Source: Pseudoxanthobacter soli DSM 19599
GTDB lineage: Bacteria; Pseudomonadota; Alphaproteobacteria; Rhizobiales; Segnochrobactraceae
Assembly (NCBI GenBank): GCA_945898215.1
Contig: CAMDHY010000002.1
Coordinates: 1-64,000, forward strand
Direction: 5' to 3'
DNA length: 64,000 nt
Shown one piece after another: positions 30,414 through 43,279 of the stretch; position 1 is the stretch's first letter; each line of letters begins with the position of its first letter. Made by a program: the position numbers and the translations under genes. The notes under the pieces are model-generated. The model made no database searches. It was given only the letters and a program-made list of their open reading frames with translations, and had not been told where the DNA came from.

Positions 30414-31762
30414 ATGCCCGAACCCGTCCAGGCGTCCACCCTCGCTGCCCCGCCGATCGTCGAACTCGTCGGCGTCCGCCAGACCTTCCGCTCCGCCGAT
30501 CACGGCGAGCACGTCGTCCTCGATGACGTCGATCTCACCATCCGCGAGGGCGAGATTGTCGGGTTGCTCGGCCGCTCCGGCTCGGGCAAGTCGACCCTGC
30601 TCAGGATCGTCTCCGGGCTCGTGGCTCCGAGCGGCGGCGCGGTCTCCTGGTGCGGCCGACCGGTCACCGGTCCCTGCGACGGCCTCTCGATGGTGTTCCA
30701 GACCTTCGCGCTGTTTCCCTGGCTGACGGTCCTGGAGAACGTCGAGCTCGGCCTCGAGGCGCTCGGCATCGCCGCCGCCGAGCGAAGGCGGCGTGCCCTC
30801 GAGGCGATCGACCTCATCGGCCTCGACGGCTTCGAATCTGCCTACCCGAAGGAGCTCTCGGGCGGCATGCGCCAACGCGTCGGCTTTTCGCGGGCGCTTG
30901 TCGTCCACCCGCGCCTGATGCTGCTCGATGAGCCCTTCTCGGCGCTCGACGTGCTGACGGCTGAAACGCTGCGCACCGACATCATCGAGCTGTGGGTGGA
31001 GGGCCGGCTGCCGCTGAAGTCGATGCTGATGGTGACCCACAACATCGAGGAGGCGGTGCTGATGTGCGACCGCATCCTGATCTTCTCCGTCAATCCGGGC
31101 CGTGTCGCCGCCGAGATCAAGGTCGGGTTCCCGCATCCCCGCAATCGCCTCGATCCCGCCTTCCGGCAACTGGTCGACGACATCTATGCGCGGATGACGA
31201 ACCGCGCATCCGAGGAGATCGAGCGGCGCCTGAAGGATGCCGGCCGGGATCGAGCGCCGGCGTCCGCCGCCGGCCTCGCGGCGCCGCTGCACGCCGTTTC
31301 AGCAACCGCCTCGCGGGACTGCTGGAAACCCTCGCCGCGGCTCCCTATGACGGGCAAGCCGACCTGCCGGCGCTCGCCGACGCCTTCAATCTCGAGGCGA
31401 ACGAACTGTTTCCCATCCTGGAGACGGCGCAACTCTTGGGCTTCGCCGAGATGGCCGACGGCGATGTCCGCTTGAGCGCGCTCGGCCTGCGCTTCGTCGG
31501 CGCCGACATCGATGGCCGAAAGGCGCTGTTCCGGGCGGCGCTGCTGGAATACGTGCCGCTGGTGGCGCTGATCCGCCGCGTCCTCGACGAACGCCCCAAG
31601 CACGAAGCGCCGGCGGCGCGCTTCCGCGGCGAACTCGAGGATCACCTGGCTCCGGGCGATGCGGCCCGTTCGCTCAGGGCGGCAACGGCGTGGGGGCGCT
31701 ACGCCGAACTCTTCGCCTACGACGAGGCGCGGCACGTCTTCAGCCTCGAGAATCCGAGCTGA
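30414..31762 (+). pseudogene. NitT/TauT-type ABC transporter ATPase, frameshifted before its C-terminal domain
   Basis: The first frame encodes a complete ATPase domain with Walker A GRSGSGKST, signature LSGGMRQRVGFSRAL and Walker B LMLLDEPFSALD. After about residue 290 that frame degenerates into an Arg/Pro/Ser-rich run ending at 31475. The expected C-terminal AAA-associated domain of this family (LAGLLETLAAAPYDGQ... to ...YAELFAYDEARHVFSLENPS) is intact, but in the frame ending at 31762. Inserting one base near 31285-31310 would join the two frames. This is either a real one-base deletion, leaving a functional ATPase core without its tail, or a sequencing error. I see no slippery heptamer that would suggest programmed frameshifting. 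Confidence 0.85.
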
Positions 31763-31888
31763 CGTCAGCAGACGAACGGGCATCACCGCCGGCCCGCTTG
31801 CGCTTGCCACGGCGCCGCGGCTCTTTTAATGCGCGGGCAACGGGGGCCGCGCCGGCCAGCCGCCTGCCACGCGAGGATACCGTTCGGG

Positions 31889-33055
31889 ATGGGCGAAGCG
31901 CCAACGCTGCCGCCGACGCGGGTCGCCGATCTCTATGACCGCCGCGTCGCCAGCGGCGCCCTGGAAGCCGATCCCGCCCAGCGCGCCGTCGCCGAGCGGC
32001 TCGATGCGTTGATCGACGACCTCGCCGCACCACCGCCGGCTGGCCCGGGGGGCCTGCTGCGCCGGCTGTTCGGCGGCGCACCGTCGCCAGCCACTGCCAA
32101 CCCGCGCGGCCTCTATGTCTACGGCGACGTCGGCCGCGGCAAGACCATGCTGATGGACACGTTCTTCGAGGTGGTGCCGGTCGAGTGGAAGCGACGCGTC
32201 CACTTCCATGTCTTCATGCAGGACGTGCACGTGCGCATCGGCGAGGCGCGGCGGGCCATTGCCGAGGGGCGGCTGCGCGGCGACGATCCGATCCCGCCGG
32301 TGGCCGAGGCGCTCGCCGCCAGGGCGCGGCTTCTCTGCTTCGACGAGTTCGCCGTCACCGACATCGCCGACGCCATGCTGCTCGGCCGCCTGTTCACGCG
32401 CCTGTTCGAGCTCGGCGTCGTCCTCGTCGCCACCTCCAACGTAGCGCCCGACGATCTCTACCGCGACGGCATCAACCGCGGCCATTTCCTCGGGTTCGTC
32501 GAGCTCCTGAAGACCCGTGTCGACGTCGTCCGCCTCGACGCCCACGAGGACTACCGCCTCGACAAGCTCGCCGGCCTGCCGGTCTACTTCACGCCGCTCG
32601 GCGAAGCGGCGACCGCCGGCGAACGGCGCCTGTTCCGCGCCCTCACAGGTGCGGACTCCGCGCCACCGGCGACGATGTCGGTGGACGGACGGGCCGTGGC
32701 GGTTCCCGAGGCGAAGGGGGGCGTGGCGCGCGCCACCTTCGACGACCTCTGCCGCCAGCCGCTCGGGCCGCACGACTACATCGCGCTGGCGCAGCGCTTC
32801 CACACGCTGGTGCTCACCGGGGTGCCGATCCTCGACGCCTCCAACCGCAACGAGGCGAAGCGCTTCATCACCCTGATCGACGCCCTCTACGACATGCGCG
32901 TCCGCCTGGTCGTCACCGCGGCGGCGGATCCCGTCGGCCTCTATCTCGCCCACGAGGGCACCGAGGCCTTCGAATTCCAGCGCACCGCCTCCCGTCTCTA
33001 CGAGATGCGGTCGGCCTCCTATCTCGCGAGCGTCGAGGCGCCGCCGCTGACCTGA
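31889..33055 (+). CDS. zapE: Cell division protein ZapE (AFG1-like ATPase)
   Basis: ZapE is a conserved P-loop ATPase that in E. coli associates with the Z-ring; the mitochondrial homologue AFG1/LACE1 has roles in protein quality control. The 388-residue protein has Walker A GDVGRGKTMLMD, Walker B LLCFDEFAVTDIADAMLLG, and VLVATSNVAPDDLYRDGINR with the arginine expected for ATP sensing. The ATG at 31889 follows GAGG at 11 bases. It precedes mdh, the common arrangement in alphaproteobacteria. Confidence 0.93.
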   Translation: MGEAPTLPPTRVADLYDRRVASGALEADPAQRAVAERLDALIDDLAAPPPAGPGGLLRRLFGGAPSPATANPRGLYVYGDVGRGKTMLMDTFFEVVPVEWKRRVHFHVFMQDVHVRIGEARRAIAEGRLRGDDPIPPVAEALAARARLLCFDEFAVTDIADAMLLGRLFTRLFELGVVLVATSNVAPDDLYRDGINRGHFLGFVELLKTRVDVVRLDAHEDYRLDKLAGLPVYFTPLGEAATAGERRLFRALTGADSAPPATMSVDGRAVAVPEAKGGVARATFDDLCRQPLGPHDYIALAQRFHTLVLTGVPILDASNRNEAKRFITLIDALYDMRVRLVVTAAADPVGLYLAHEGTEAFEFQRTASRLYEMRSASYLASVEAPPLT

Positions 33056-33140
33056 GGCTGACCTGACGTGCGCGGCAACCGCGGAAAGCGCCGTTCCCGG
33101 GCCGCGACAACTTGAACACCTTGCCCAAAGGGAGTAGTAG

Positions 33141-34154
<1,014 letters not shown>

Positions 34155-34198
34155 GCGCCCTTCCCGAGCCGCGAAACTGAAACTAGCGGGGCTGCCCG

Positions 34199-35392
34199 AT
34201 GAACATCCACGAGTACCAGGCAAAGGCCATCCTCAAGGACTACGGCTGCCCCGTCTCCAAGGGCGTCCCGATCTTCTCCGCCGGCGAGGCGGAGGCGGCG
34301 GCCAAGACCCTCGGCGGCCCGCTGTGGGTGGTAAAGTCGCAGATTCACGCCGGCGGCCGCGGCAAGGGCAAGTTCAAGGAAGCCTCGGCCGGTGAGAAGG
34401 GCGGCGTCCGCCTGGCGAAGTCGATCGACGAGGTGAAGGCGTTCGCCGGCGAGATGCTTGGCGCGACGCTCGTCACCATCCAGACCGGCCCGGCCGGCAA
34501 GCAGGTCAACCGCCTCTACGTCGAGGACGGCTCCGACATCGACAAGGAATTCTACCTGTCGATGCTGGTCGACCGCGCCACCGGCCGCGTCGCCTTCGTC
34601 GTCTCCACCGAGGGCGGCATGGACATCGAGACGGTCGCCCACGAGACGCCGGAGAAGATCGTCACCTTCTCCGTCGATCCGGCCACCGGCGTCATGCCCC
34701 ACCACGGCCGCACCGTCGCCAAGGCCCTGAAGCTCACCGGCCCGCTCGCCAAGCAGGCGGGGGATCTGGTCTCCAAGCTCTATGCCGCCTTCACCGAGAA
34801 GGACATGGCGATGCTCGAGATCAACCCGCTGATCATCACCAAGGGCGGCGAGCTGAAGTGCCTCGACGCCAAGGTGTCGTTCGACTCGAACGCGCTCTAC
34901 CGGCACCCCGAGGTCATGGAACTGCGCGACGTCACCGAGGAGGACGAGAAGGAGATCGAGGCGTCGAAGTACGACCTCTCCTACATCGCCCTCGAAGGCA
35001 CCATCGGCTGCATGGTCAACGGCGCCGGCCTCGCCATGGCGACGATGGACATCATCAAGCTCTACGGCGAGGAGCCGGCGAACTTCCTTGACGTCGGCGG
35101 TGGCGCCAGCAAGGAGAAGGTGACGGCTGCCTTCAAGATCATCACCGCCGATCCGGCGGTGAAGGGCATCCTCGTCAACATTTTCGGCGGCATCATGCGC
35201 TGTGACATCATCGCGGAGGGCGTCATCGCCGCCGTGAAGGAGGTCGGCCTCAAGGTGCCGCTGGTGGTTCGCCTCGAAGGCACCAACGTCGAGCTCGGCA
35301 AGCAGATCCTGTCGCAGTCCGGCCTCAACGTCATCGCCGCCGACGACCTCGACGACGCCGCCGCGAAGATCGTCAAGGCGGTGCGGGGCTGA
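34199..35392 (+). CDS. sucC: Succinyl-CoA synthetase subunit beta
   Basis: The beta subunit binds the nucleotide and succinate in the enzyme that makes ATP or GTP from succinyl-CoA. The 397-residue protein begins [16 protein letters not shown] and has an ATP-grasp domain with [18 protein letters not shown]. The C-terminal domain contains [15 protein letters not shown] and the [11 protein letters not shown] phosphate-loop helix region. It forms a pair with sucD downstream. Confidence 0.97.
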   Translation: MNIHEYQAKAILKDYGCPVSKGVPIFSAGEAEAAAKTLGGPLWVVKSQIHAGGRGKGKFKEASAGEKGGVRLAKSIDEVKAFAGEMLGATLVTIQTGPAGKQVNRLYVEDGSDIDKEFYLSMLVDRATGRVAFVVSTEGGMDIETVAHETPEKIVTFSVDPATGVMPHHGRTVAKALKLTGPLAKQAGDLVSKLYAAFTEKDMAMLEINPLIITKGGELKCLDAKVSFDSNALYRHPEVMELRDVTEEDEKEIEASKYDLSYIALEGTIGCMVNGAGLAMATMDIIKLYGEEPANFLDVGGGASKEKVTAAFKIITADPAVKGILVNIFGGIMRCDIIAEGVIAAVKEVGLKVPLVVRLEGTNVELGKQILSQSGLNVIAADDLDDAAAKIVKAVRG

Positions 35393-35452
35393 ACCCCGCG
35401 TCCGCCCGACCGTCGCTCCGCACCGCCGTCGCCCGAAGCTAGCGAGCCCCGA

Positions 35453-36337
35453 ATGTCCATCCTCATCGACGCGAACACCAAGGTCATCTGCCAGGGCTTC
35501 ACCGGCAAGACCGGCACCTTCCACTCCGAGCAGGCGGTTGCCTACGGAACGAAGATGGTCGGCGGCGTCAGCCCCGGCAAAGGCGGCTCCTCCCATCTCG
35601 GCCTGCCGGTCTTCGACACCGTCGGCGAGGCGGTGGCGGCGACCGGTGCCGACGCCAGCGTCATCTACGTGCCGCCGCCCGGTGCCGCCGACGCCATCTG
35701 CGAGGCGATCGATGCCGGCGTGCCACTGATCGTCTGCATCACCGAGGGCATCCCGGTGCTCGACATGGTGCGCGTCAAACGGGCGCTCGAGGGCTCGCAG
35801 TCGCGCCTCATCGGCCCGAACTGCCCCGGCGTGATGACCGCCGGCGAGTGCAAGATCGGCATCATGCCGGGCTCGATCTTCAATCCCGGCTCGGTCGGTA
35901 TCGTCTCGCGCTCCGGCACGCTCACCTACGAGGCGGTGTTCCAGACGACCCGCGAGGGGCTCGGCCAGACGACCGCCGTTGGCATCGGCGGCGACCCGGT
36001 GAAGGGCACCGAGTTCATCGACATGCTGGAGATGTTCCTCGCCGACGAGAAGACGAAGTCGATCGTGATGATCGGCGAGATCGGCGGCGACGCCGAGGAG
36101 CGCGCCGCCCAGTTCATTGCCGACGAGGCGAAGCGCGGCCGGAAGAAGCCGATGGTCGGCTTCATCGCCGGTCGCACGGCGCCTCCCGGCCGCCGCATGG
36201 GTCATGCTGGTGCCATCATCTCGGGTGGTTCTGGCGGTGCCGAGGCGAAGATCGCCGCCATGGAGGCGGCGGGCATCACCGTCTCGCCGTCGCCGGCCCG
36301 GCTCGGCAAGACGCTGGTCGAAGTCCTGAAGGGCTGA
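35453..36337 (+). CDS. sucD: Succinyl-CoA synthetase subunit alpha
   Basis: The alpha subunit binds CoA and carries the phosphohistidine intermediate. The 294-residue protein has the CoA-binding fold with [38 protein letters not shown], and the active-site histidine at about residue 251 in [10 protein letters not shown]. The gap to sucC is 60 bases. Its stop is followed directly by a 13-base sequence occurring twice in tandem (36336-36361). Confidence 0.97.
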   Translation: MSILIDANTKVICQGFTGKTGTFHSEQAVAYGTKMVGGVSPGKGGSSHLGLPVFDTVGEAVAATGADASVIYVPPPGAADAICEAIDAGVPLIVCITEGIPVLDMVRVKRALEGSQSRLIGPNCPGVMTAGECKIGIMPGSIFNPGSVGIVSRSGTLTYEAVFQTTREGLGQTTAVGIGGDPVKGTEFIDMLEMFLADEKTKSIVMIGEIGGDAEERAAQFIADEAKRGRKKPMVGFIAGRTAPPGRRMGHAGAIISGGSGGAEAKIAAMEAAGITVSPSPARLGKTLVEVLKG

Positions 36338-36361
36338 CGACGAAGACCGACGACGAAGACC
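36336..36361. repeat. Two tandem copies of a 13-bp sequence after sucD
   Basis: GACGACGAAGACC occurs twice with no gap, starting inside the sucD stop codon, and is followed by a partial third copy (gacgacc). It is probably a replication-slippage product in the sucD-sucA spacer; no function is apparent. Confidence 0.7.
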
Positions 36362-36503
36362 GACGACCGGCGGGGCGAGGGGAGACGCACCGCTTCATTC
36401 GAACGGGCCGCAAGGGCAGGTCCGACTGCCGGAGGACGGCGGGACCCGCTCAGGGCCCTGCGACAAGAAAGGGAGCCGGGGAACCCGGTTCGGACGGACA
36501 ACG

Positions 36504-39461
36504 ATGGCGCGACAGGACGTGAATGCCGCCTTGCAGGCGACTTCCTTCCTCTATGGCGGCAACGCCGCCTATATCGAGGATCTCTACGAGCGCTTCCGAA
36601 AGGACCCGGCGTCCGTCGACGCGGAGTGGCGCGACTTCTTTGCCGCCCTGAAGGACGATCAGGCCGCGCCCGCGCGCCCAGCCTCCGCCGCCGACTGGGC
36701 CCGTCCCGACTGGCCGGTGCCGATGAACGGCGAACTCGTCGCCGCCTTCGACGGCAACTGGGAGCCGATCGCCGTCGCCGTCGAGACGAAGGTGAAGGCG
36801 AAGGCGCAGTCGGCCGGCGTGGCGATCAGCGACGCCGACGTGCTGCGCTCGACCCGTGATTCCGTCCGAGCCATCATGATGATCCGCGCCTACCGGATGC
36901 GCGGCCACCTCTATGCGAGCCTCGATCCGCTCGGCCTCGCGCCGCCGCGCGATCACGAGGAGCTGCACCCGTCCTCCTACGGCTTCACAGAGGCCGACTG
37001 GGACCGCAAGATCTTCCTAGACAACGTGCTCGGGCTCGAGTTCGCGACCATCCGCGAAATGCTGGCGATCCTGCGCCGCACCTACTGCGCGACGATCGGC
37101 GTCGAGTTCATGCATATCTCCGATCCGGCCGAGAAGGCCTGGATCCAGGAGCGCATCGAGGGCCCGGACAAGTTCGTCTCCTTCACCCCCGAGGGCAAGA
37201 AGGCGATCCTCAACAAGCTCGTCGAGGCCGAGGGCTTCGAGAAGTTCATCGACGTCAGATACACCGGCACCAAGCGCTTCGGTCTCGATGGCGGTGAATC
37301 GCTGATCCCCGCGCTCGAGCAGATCATCAAGCGTGGCGGCCATCTCGGCGTGCGCGACATCGTCTTCGGCATGGCCCACCGCGGCCGCCTCAACGTGCTC
37401 GCCCAGGTGATGGGCAAGCCGCACCGGGCGATCTTCCACGAGTTCAAGGGCGGCTCCTACGCCCCCGACGAGGTCGAGGGCTCCGGCGACGTCAAGTACC
37501 ATCTCGGCGCCTCGTCGGACCGCGAGTTCGACAACAACAAGGTGCACCTGTCGCTGACCGCCAACCCGTCGCACCTCGAGATCGTCGATCCCGTCGTGCT
37601 CGGCAAGGCGCGCGCCAAGCAGGACCAGCTCGGCGACGTCGACCGCACCCAGGTGCTGCCGCTGCTCCTGCACGGCGATGCCGCCTTCGCGGGGCAGGGC
37701 GTGGTCGCCGAGTGCCTCGGGCTTTCGGGCCTGAAGGGACACCGCACCGGCGGCTCGATCCACTTCATCATCAACAACCAGATCGGCTTCACGACGAACC
37801 CGCGCTACTCGCGCTCGTCGCCGTACCCCTCCGACGTCGCCAAGATGATCGAGGCGCCGATCTTCCATGTGAACGGCGACGATCCCGAAGCCGTCGTCTA
37901 CTGCGCCAAGATCGCAACCGAGTTCCGCCAGGCGTTCCACAAGCCCGTCGTCGTCGACATGCTGTGCTACCGCCGCTACGGCCACAACGAGGGCGACGAG
38001 CCGGCGTTCACCCAGCCGCTGATGTACAAAAAGATCCGCGGCCAGCCGACGACGCTCGAGATCTACTCGAAGAAGCTCGAGGGCGAGGGGCTGCTCAAGG
38101 CCGGCGAACTCGACGGCATGCGCGCCGCCTGGCGCCAGCGCCTCGACGAGGAGTTCGAGGCCGGCCAGCACTACAAGCCGAACAAGGCCGACTGGCTGGA
38201 CGGTCGCTGGACCGGCCTGCGCCAGGCCGACAGCGAGGACGATCCGCGCCGCGGCCAGACCGGCATGCCGGTGGAGCAGCTGCGCGAGATCGGCGAGAAG
38301 CTCGTCACCGTCCCGCCGGGCCTCGAGGTGCATCGGACCATCCGCCGCTTCCTCGACGGCCGCGCCAAGATGATGGAGACGGGTGAGGGCGTCGACTGGG
38401 CGATGGCCGAGGCGCTCGCCTTCGGCTCGCTGCTCGTCGAGGGCCACCCGGTCCGCCTGTCCGGCCAGGACGTCGAGCGGGGCACCTTCTCGCAACGTCA
38501 CTCGGTGCTGTTCGATCAGAACACCGAGGAGCGCTACATCCCGCTCAACAACCTCGCGCCGAACCAGGGCCGCTACGAGGTCATCAACTCGATGCTCTCG
38601 GAGGAGGCGGTGCTCGGCTTCGAGTACGGCTACTCGCTGTCGGAGCCGAACTGCCTGACCCTCTGGGAAGCCCAGTTCGGCGACTTCGCCAACGGCGCCC
38701 AGGTCGTCTTCGACCAGTTCATCTCGTCCGGCGAGCGCAAGTGGCTGCGCATGTCGGGCCTCGTCTGCCTTTTGCCCCACGGCTACGAGGGCCAGGGACC
38801 TGAGCACTCGTCGGCGCGCCTCGAGCGCTTCCTGCAGATGTGCGCCGAGGACAACATGCAGGTGGCGAACTGCTCGACGCCGGCGAACTACTTCCACGTG
38901 CTGCGCCGGCAGCTTACGCGCGAGTTCCGCAAGCCCTTGATCCTGATGACGCCGAAGTCGCTCCTGCGCCATAAGCGCTGCATCTCGCGGCTCGACGAGA
39001 TGGCGGCCGGCTCGACCTTCCACCGCATCCTGTGGGACGACGCCCAGTTCGCGCCGCACCTGACGACGACGCGTCTCGTCTCCGACGACAAGATCCGCCG
39101 GGTCGTGTTGTGCTCGGGCAAGGTCTACTACGACCTGCTCGAGGAGCGCGAGAAGCGGGGCGTCGACGACGTCTACCTGCTGCGGGTCGAGCAGCTCTAC
39201 CCGTTCCCGACCAAGGCGCTCGCCGGCGAACTCGCGCGCTTCCCCAACGCCGACGTTGCCTGGTGCCAGGAAGAGCCGAAGAACATGGGGTCGTGGACGT
39301 TCGTCCAGCCCTATCTCGAGTGGGTGCTGCCGCAGGCGAAGCTGAAGGTCGACCGGCCGAAATATGTCGGCCGTCCGGCCTCTGCCGCGACCGCCACCGG
39401 CCTGATGTCGAAGCACGCCGCGCAGTTGCAGGCGTTCCTCGACGAGGCGCTCGGCGGCTGA
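36504..39461 (+). CDS. sucA: 2-oxoglutarate dehydrogenase E1 component
   Basis: The thiamine-diphosphate-dependent decarboxylase of the 2-oxoglutarate dehydrogenase complex. The 985-residue length is normal. The N-terminal segment [19 protein letters not shown] is the helix that binds E2. Residues around [19 protein letters not shown] and [16 protein letters not shown], with [13 protein letters not shown], form the cofactor-binding core. The C-terminal [20 protein letters not shown] and VWCQEEP-like segment ([14 protein letters not shown]) are typical. It lies between sucD and sucB. Confidence 0.97.
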   Translation: MARQDVNAALQATSFLYGGNAAYIEDLYERFRKDPASVDAEWRDFFAALKDDQAAPARPASAADWARPDWPVPMNGELVAAFDGNWEPIAVAVETKVKAKAQSAGVAISDADVLRSTRDSVRAIMMIRAYRMRGHLYASLDPLGLAPPRDHEELHPSSYGFTEADWDRKIFLDNVLGLEFATIREMLAILRRTYCATIGVEFMHISDPAEKAWIQERIEGPDKFVSFTPEGKKAILNKLVEAEGFEKFIDVRYTGTKRFGLDGGESLIPALEQIIKRGGHLGVRDIVFGMAHRGRLNVLAQVMGKPHRAIFHEFKGGSYAPDEVEGSGDVKYHLGASSDREFDNNKVHLSLTANPSHLEIVDPVVLGKARAKQDQLGDVDRTQVLPLLLHGDAAFAGQGVVAECLGLSGLKGHRTGGSIHFIINNQIGFTTNPRYSRSSPYPSDVAKMIEAPIFHVNGDDPEAVVYCAKIATEFRQAFHKPVVVDMLCYRRYGHNEGDEPAFTQPLMYKKIRGQPTTLEIYSKKLEGEGLLKAGELDGMRAAWRQRLDEEFEAGQHYKPNKADWLDGRWTGLRQADSEDDPRRGQTGMPVEQLREIGEKLVTVPPGLEVHRTIRRFLDGRAKMMETGEGVDWAMAEALAFGSLLVEGHPVRLSGQDVERGTFSQRHSVLFDQNTEERYIPLNNLAPNQGRYEVINSMLSEEAVLGFEYGYSLSEPNCLTLWEAQFGDFANGAQVVFDQFISSGERKWLRMSGLVCLLPHGYEGQGPEHSSARLERFLQMCAEDNMQVANCSTPANYFHVLRRQLTREFRKPLILMTPKSLLRHKRCISRLDEMAAGSTFHRILWDDAQFAPHLTTTRLVSDDKIRRVVLCSGKVYYDLLEEREKRGVDDVYLLRVEQLYPFPTKALAGELARFPNADVAWCQEEPKNMGSWTFVQPYLEWVLPQAKLKVDRPKYVGRPASAATATGLMSKHAAQLQAFLDEALGG

Positions 39462-39531
39462 GGCCGGCAACAACTTCCAGAGGCGCGGGCGGGTCGCCCG
39501 CGCTCAGACAAGAATGGATGAAGGCGAAGCG

Positions 39532-40815
<1,284 letters not shown>

Positions 40816-40843
40816 GCGCTGCGCCGGAGAGTGAGGTCGACCC

Positions 40844-41179
40844 TTGGCCTTCGTCCCGCGCCTCGGCCCGAACTCAGCGCGTCCGGCAACTGCCGGGCGC
40901 CCGCGTAACCGCAAGGCGCGGCTGATCGCCGCGACGCTGGCGCTCGTGCTCGGCGCCGTCGTCATCGCCCTGTCGCTGTGGATGGAGAACTGGGACCGTA
41001 TCCTCGAGGGCGGCCGGCTGTTGTTCATCGCACCGGAGTTCCTCGGCGGCTGGAAGGTGCGGGCGGAGACGGCCGTCTACCTCCGCCAGGTCGGCGGCGG
41101 CGGTCTCGGCGTCGGTGTCGCGATCCTCGTCGGCGACTGGTTGAAGCAGGCGCAAGCCCCGCGCCAGCCCCCTGCTTGA
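40844..41179 (+). CDS. Small predicted membrane protein in the TCA gene block
   Basis: A 111-residue protein of unknown function. It starts with TTG preceded by GAGGTCGACCC. A basic N-terminal part (about 1-26) is followed by one clear membrane segment at about 27-47 (ATLALVLGAVVIALSLW). A weaker glycine-rich hydrophobic stretch at about 83-99 ends VAILVGDWL, and the tail is Pro-rich. It lies between sucB and lpdA in the same direction, so it may be cotranscribed with the dehydrogenase genes. Confidence 0.6.
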   Translation: MAFVPRLGPNSARPATAGRPRNRKARLIAATLALVLGAVVIALSLWMENWDRILEGGRLLFIAPEFLGGWKVRAETAVYLRQVGGGGLGVGVAILVGDWLKQAQAPRQPPA

Positions 41180-41334
41180 TCCTTTTCCCCGCGTGATCCA
41201 GATCACTGACGCACGCTCCGATCGGCGTATACGATTGATTGATCGAAAGCGTCGAACGATGGCACCGACGCCTCATTTCCGACATCGCCCTCGGGCTGAT
41301 GCCGGGCCTCCAACGCAACCGGGCTGTACCTAAG

Positions 41335-41619
41335 ATGAGTGGTTCTCAAGAGATCGCGGCGCTCAAGATCGTGCGTCACGGCGTTCTCGAAGTCTCGTGG
41401 GCCGACGGCTTCGTCGGCCAGATTGACCTGCAGGGGCTGATCGGGCGAGGCGGTGTCTACGCCTCTCTCACCAACCCGAAGACGTTCTCCCGCGTCGCCG
41501 TCGCGCCGGATGGCCAGTCCATCGTCTGGACCGACTGCGACGGCGACCGCATCGAGCTCGGCTCCGCCTCGCTCCGGGTGCGCGGCGAACTGCGCTGCGG
41601 TTTCGACGCCGCCGCCTGA
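41335..41619 (+). CDS. DUF2442-like small protein
   Basis: A protein of about 94 residues resembling the DUF2442 family. It shows the pattern [19 protein letters not shown], then [18 protein letters not shown], and [19 protein letters not shown] near the end. Members of this family often accompany toxin-antitoxin-like or plasmid genes, but none is adjacent. The frame is open from 41239, and TTG 41239 or ATG 41299 are alternative starts. No convincing ribosome binding site decides between them. Confidence 0.6.
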   Translation: MSGSQEIAALKIVRHGVLEVSWADGFVGQIDLQGLIGRGGVYASLTNPKTFSRVAVAPDGQSIVWTDCDGDRIELGSASLRVRGELRCGFDAAA

Positions 41620-41830
41620 TCCGGTCGGCAGCACGGCGCGGGTGCTCGCGGGCACCGGCCGGAAAGTGCGGCCGAAACGGCCGGTCCGGCTTCCGGGTGG
41701 CGCCGGCTTGGGCTATGCGTCGCACGCCGTCGCCAAACCCTCCGGCGCCTCCGTCCGCACGGGTGGCGTCACCGACGGCGCGGGGCTTCTCGCCCCGTCG
41801 TCCGTCCAGCCAGCCCTGCGAGGAACCGCC

Positions 41831-43231
41831 ATGGCCACCTACGACCTCGTCGTCATCGGAACCGGCCCGGGTGGCTATGTCTGCGCGATTCGCGCCGCAC
41901 AGCTCGGCCTGAAGGTCGCCGTCGTCGAGAAGCGCGCCACCCACGGCGGCACCTGCCTCAACGTCGGCTGCATCCCCTCGAAGGCGCTGCTGCACGCGAG
42001 TGAGCTCTTCGAGGAGGCGGGCCACGGCTTCGCCGGCATGGGCATCGGCGTCGAGCCGAAGCTCGATCTCTCCCGCATGCTCGACTTCAAGGACGAGGGC
42101 GTCGACGGCAACGTCAAGGGCGTCGAGTTCCTCCTGAAGAAGAACAAGGTCGATGTCGTCTTCGGCCTCGGTACCATCGTCGCCGCCGGCAAGGTCGCGG
42201 TGAAGGGCAACGACGGCAAGGATACGATCCTCGAGGCGAAGGCGATCGTCATCGCCACCGGCTCCGACGTCACGCCGCTGCCGGGCGTCACCATCGACGA
42301 GAAGCGCATCGTCTCCTCGACCGGTGCCCTCGACCTCGAGACGGTGCCGAAGCACCTCGTCGTGGTCGGCGCCGGCGTCATCGGCCTCGAGCTCGGCTCG
42401 GTCTGGCGCCGTCTCGGCTCCAAGGTGACGGTCGTCGAGTATCTCGACCGCATCCTCCCCGGCATGGACCTCGAGGTGGCCAAGCAGTTCCAGCGCATCC
42501 TCGCCAAGCAGGGGATGACGTTCCGCCTCTCCAGCAAGGTCGCCGGCGTCGAGACGACGGGCGAGGGCGTGAAGGTCACCGTCGAGCCGGCCGCCGGCGG
42601 CGAGCGGCAGACAATCGAGGCCGACGTCGTGCTCGTCGCCATCGGCCGCCGCCCCTACACCGAGGGCCTCGGCCTCGCCGAGGCGGGCGTCGCGCTCGAC
42701 GGCCGGGGCCGCGTCGTCATCGACCAGCACTTCGCCACCAACGTCCCCGGCATCTATGCCATCGGCGACGTCGTCGCCGGCCCGATGCTCGCCCACAAGG
42801 CCGAGGACGAGGGCGTGGCAGTCGCCGAGATCCTCGCCGGCCAAGCGGGCCACGTGAACTACGACGCCATTCCGGGCGTGGTCTATACCTACCCGGAAGT
42901 TGCCGCGGTCGGGAAGACCGAGGAGGAGCTGAAGGAGGCCGGCGTCGCCTACAAGGTCGGCAAGTTCCCGTTCCTGGCGAACGGCCGCGCCAAGGTGAAC
43001 CGCACCACCGACGGCTTCGTGAAGATCCTCGCCGACGCGAAGACCGACCGGGTGCTCGGCGTCCACATCATCGGCCCCACCGCCGGCGAGTTGATCCACG
43101 AGGCGGTAATTGCCATGGAGTTCGGCGGAAGCGCCGAAGACATCGCCCGCTCCACCCACGCCCACCCGACCCTGTCGGAGGCGGTGAAGGAAGCGGCGAT
43201 GGCGGTGGACGGTCGCGCCGTCCACATGTGA
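41831..43231 (+). CDS. lpdA: Dihydrolipoyl dehydrogenase (E3)
   Basis: Reoxidises dihydrolipoamide on E2 with FAD and NAD. The 466-residue protein has the FAD motif [19 protein letters not shown], the redox-active disulfide at Cys42 and Cys47 in [19 protein letters not shown], the NAD motif [16 protein letters not shown], and a C-terminal active-site histidine in [19 protein letters not shown] precedes the ATG. The frame extends to 41453 but the upstream part does not resemble the family. It closes the TCA block and converges on yejF. Confidence 0.96.
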   Translation: MATYDLVVIGTGPGGYVCAIRAAQLGLKVAVVEKRATHGGTCLNVGCIPSKALLHASELFEEAGHGFAGMGIGVEPKLDLSRMLDFKDEGVDGNVKGVEFLLKKNKVDVVFGLGTIVAAGKVAVKGNDGKDTILEAKAIVIATGSDVTPLPGVTIDEKRIVSSTGALDLETVPKHLVVVGAGVIGLELGSVWRRLGSKVTVVEYLDRILPGMDLEVAKQFQRILAKQGMTFRLSSKVAGVETTGEGVKVTVEPAAGGERQTIEADVVLVAIGRRPYTEGLGLAEAGVALDGRGRVVIDQHFATNVPGIYAIGDVVAGPMLAHKAEDEGVAVAEILAGQAGHVNYDAIPGVVYTYPEVAAVGKTEEELKEAGVAYKVGKFPFLANGRAKVNRTTDGFVKILADAKTDRVLGVHIIGPTAGELIHEAVIAMEFGGSAEDIARSTHAHPTLSEAVKEAAMAVDGRAVHM

Positions 43232-43279
43232 CGGCGGCAGGCGAACGGGCCTGGCTCGGCACGTCGCGGCGGCTGCGCC

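Noticed and set aside
31285-31310. Programmed -1 frameshifting in the ABC ATPase
   Set aside because: No slippery X-XXY-YYZ heptamer or clear downstream structure was found, so a deletion or sequence error is more likely.
37017-39473. Long - strand frame (818 codons) opposite sucA
   Set aside because: Complementary frame of a GC-rich gene; composition is low-complexity Leu/Ala/Arg/Val without motifs.
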